A stretch of 64,000 nucleotides of DNA from Rhizobium chutanense (GTDB lineage: Bacteria; Pseudomonadota; Alphaproteobacteria; Rhizobiales; Rhizobiaceae), in assembly GCF_002531935.1 (NCBI RefSeq), contig NZ_NWSV01000001.1, positions 434,001-498,000 on the forward strand. Reading direction: 5' to 3'. Position numbers and translations under genes: made by a program. This document shows, piece after piece, positions 63,862 through 64,000 of the stretch (position 1 is its first letter; each line of letters begins with the position of its first letter). The notes under the pieces were generated by a model. It was given only the letters and a program-made list of their open reading frames with translations, had not been told where the DNA came from and searched no databases.

Positions 63862-64000
63862 TCAGACGAGCGTGCCCTTGGTCGAGGGAACACGGCCCGC
63901 CTGTCTCGGATCGATCTCTGTTGCCGTGCGCAATGCGCGGGCAACGGCCTTGAAGCATGTCTCGGCAATATGGTGATTATTAGCGCCATAATGGTTGAGA
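63862..64000 (-). CDS. hisB: Imidazoleglycerol-phosphate dehydratase, C-terminal part
   Basis: The window cuts this gene, leaving only its last 46 codons. The visible end, with [11 protein letters not shown] and [13 protein letters not shown] and the C-terminal VPSTKGTLV, is the standard HisB terminus with the metal-binding HH pair. It leads the operon hisB-DUF2628-hisH-(two genes)-hisA-hisF-hisE-coaA. Confidence 0.95.
   Translation of the reverse strand, partial: LNHYGANNHHIAETCFKAVARALRTATEIDPRQAGRVPSTKGTLV

Overview
The window looks like the replication-origin region of a Rhizobium chromosome, closest in gene order and protein sequence to the R. etli / R. leguminosarum group. This rests on my recognition of the proteins and synteny, not on a search. 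Coding density is high and nearly every gene is a conserved housekeeping gene. I see no prophage, transposase, CRISPR array, rRNA or tRNA gene. The origin call rests on the classic alphaproteobacterial order hemE - intergenic - ppsR (DUF299) - maf - aroE - coaE - dnaQ. The roughly 400-base gap at 16236-16637 holds an AT-rich stretch and exact DnaA boxes.

Left of the origin (1-16235): a two-hairpin repeat at the window edge; an acyl-CoA synthetase (-); a YggS-type PLP protein (-); leuS-lptE-holA (+); then a minus-strand block parB, parA, rsmG, mnmG, mnmE, rho, hemJ, hemE, transcribed away from the origin. Near-palindromic ParB sites (parS) are scattered here, one of them a perfect 16-mer inside the 5' end of rsmG.

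Right of the origin (16638-26885): ppsR-maf-aroE-coaE-dnaQ (+), secB and fxsA (-), then tim44-like, mltA, smr, an XRE regulator and gyrB (+). From 26900 to 32200 lie redox, detoxification and storage genes: a nitroreductase, a DUF2218 protein, a glutathionyl-hydroquinone reductase, an FAH-fold hydrolase, an intracellular PHB depolymerase and a DUF2852 membrane protein. A Rhizobium-type palindromic intergenic repeat sits at 27925-28025. From 32242 to 38135 run a YgjP-like metallopeptidase and trpF-trpB-trpA-accD-folC (+).

The minus-strand block 38209-56000 holds trxA and a run divL - tsaE/amgK fusion - murU-like - addB - addA, then ahcY, then the nitrogen-type PTS pair (HPr, EIIA-Man), a short HPr kinase and the ChvG/ChvI two-component system. 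pckA is divergent from chvI. arfB-alkB follow (+). The window ends in a minus-strand his operon (hisB partial, a DUF2628 gene, hisH, two unknown small genes, hisA, hisF, hisE) running into coaA.

The most interesting points are these. (1) A DivL-type pseudokinase with Tyr in place of the phospho-accepting His, directly upstream of cell-wall recycling genes. (2) A TsaE-AmgK fusion beside a MurU-like gene, coupling a tRNA-modification ATPase to MurNAc recycling. (3) AddB without the iron-sulfur cysteines and AccD without the zinc ribbon. (4) parS sites written into coding sequence as V-S-R-E-T or D-S-R-E-T. (5) A 20-bp palindrome upstream of ahcY that looks like a SahR-type operator. (6) Unknown membrane-linked genes embedded in the his operon. 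I found no clearly new defence or mobile system.
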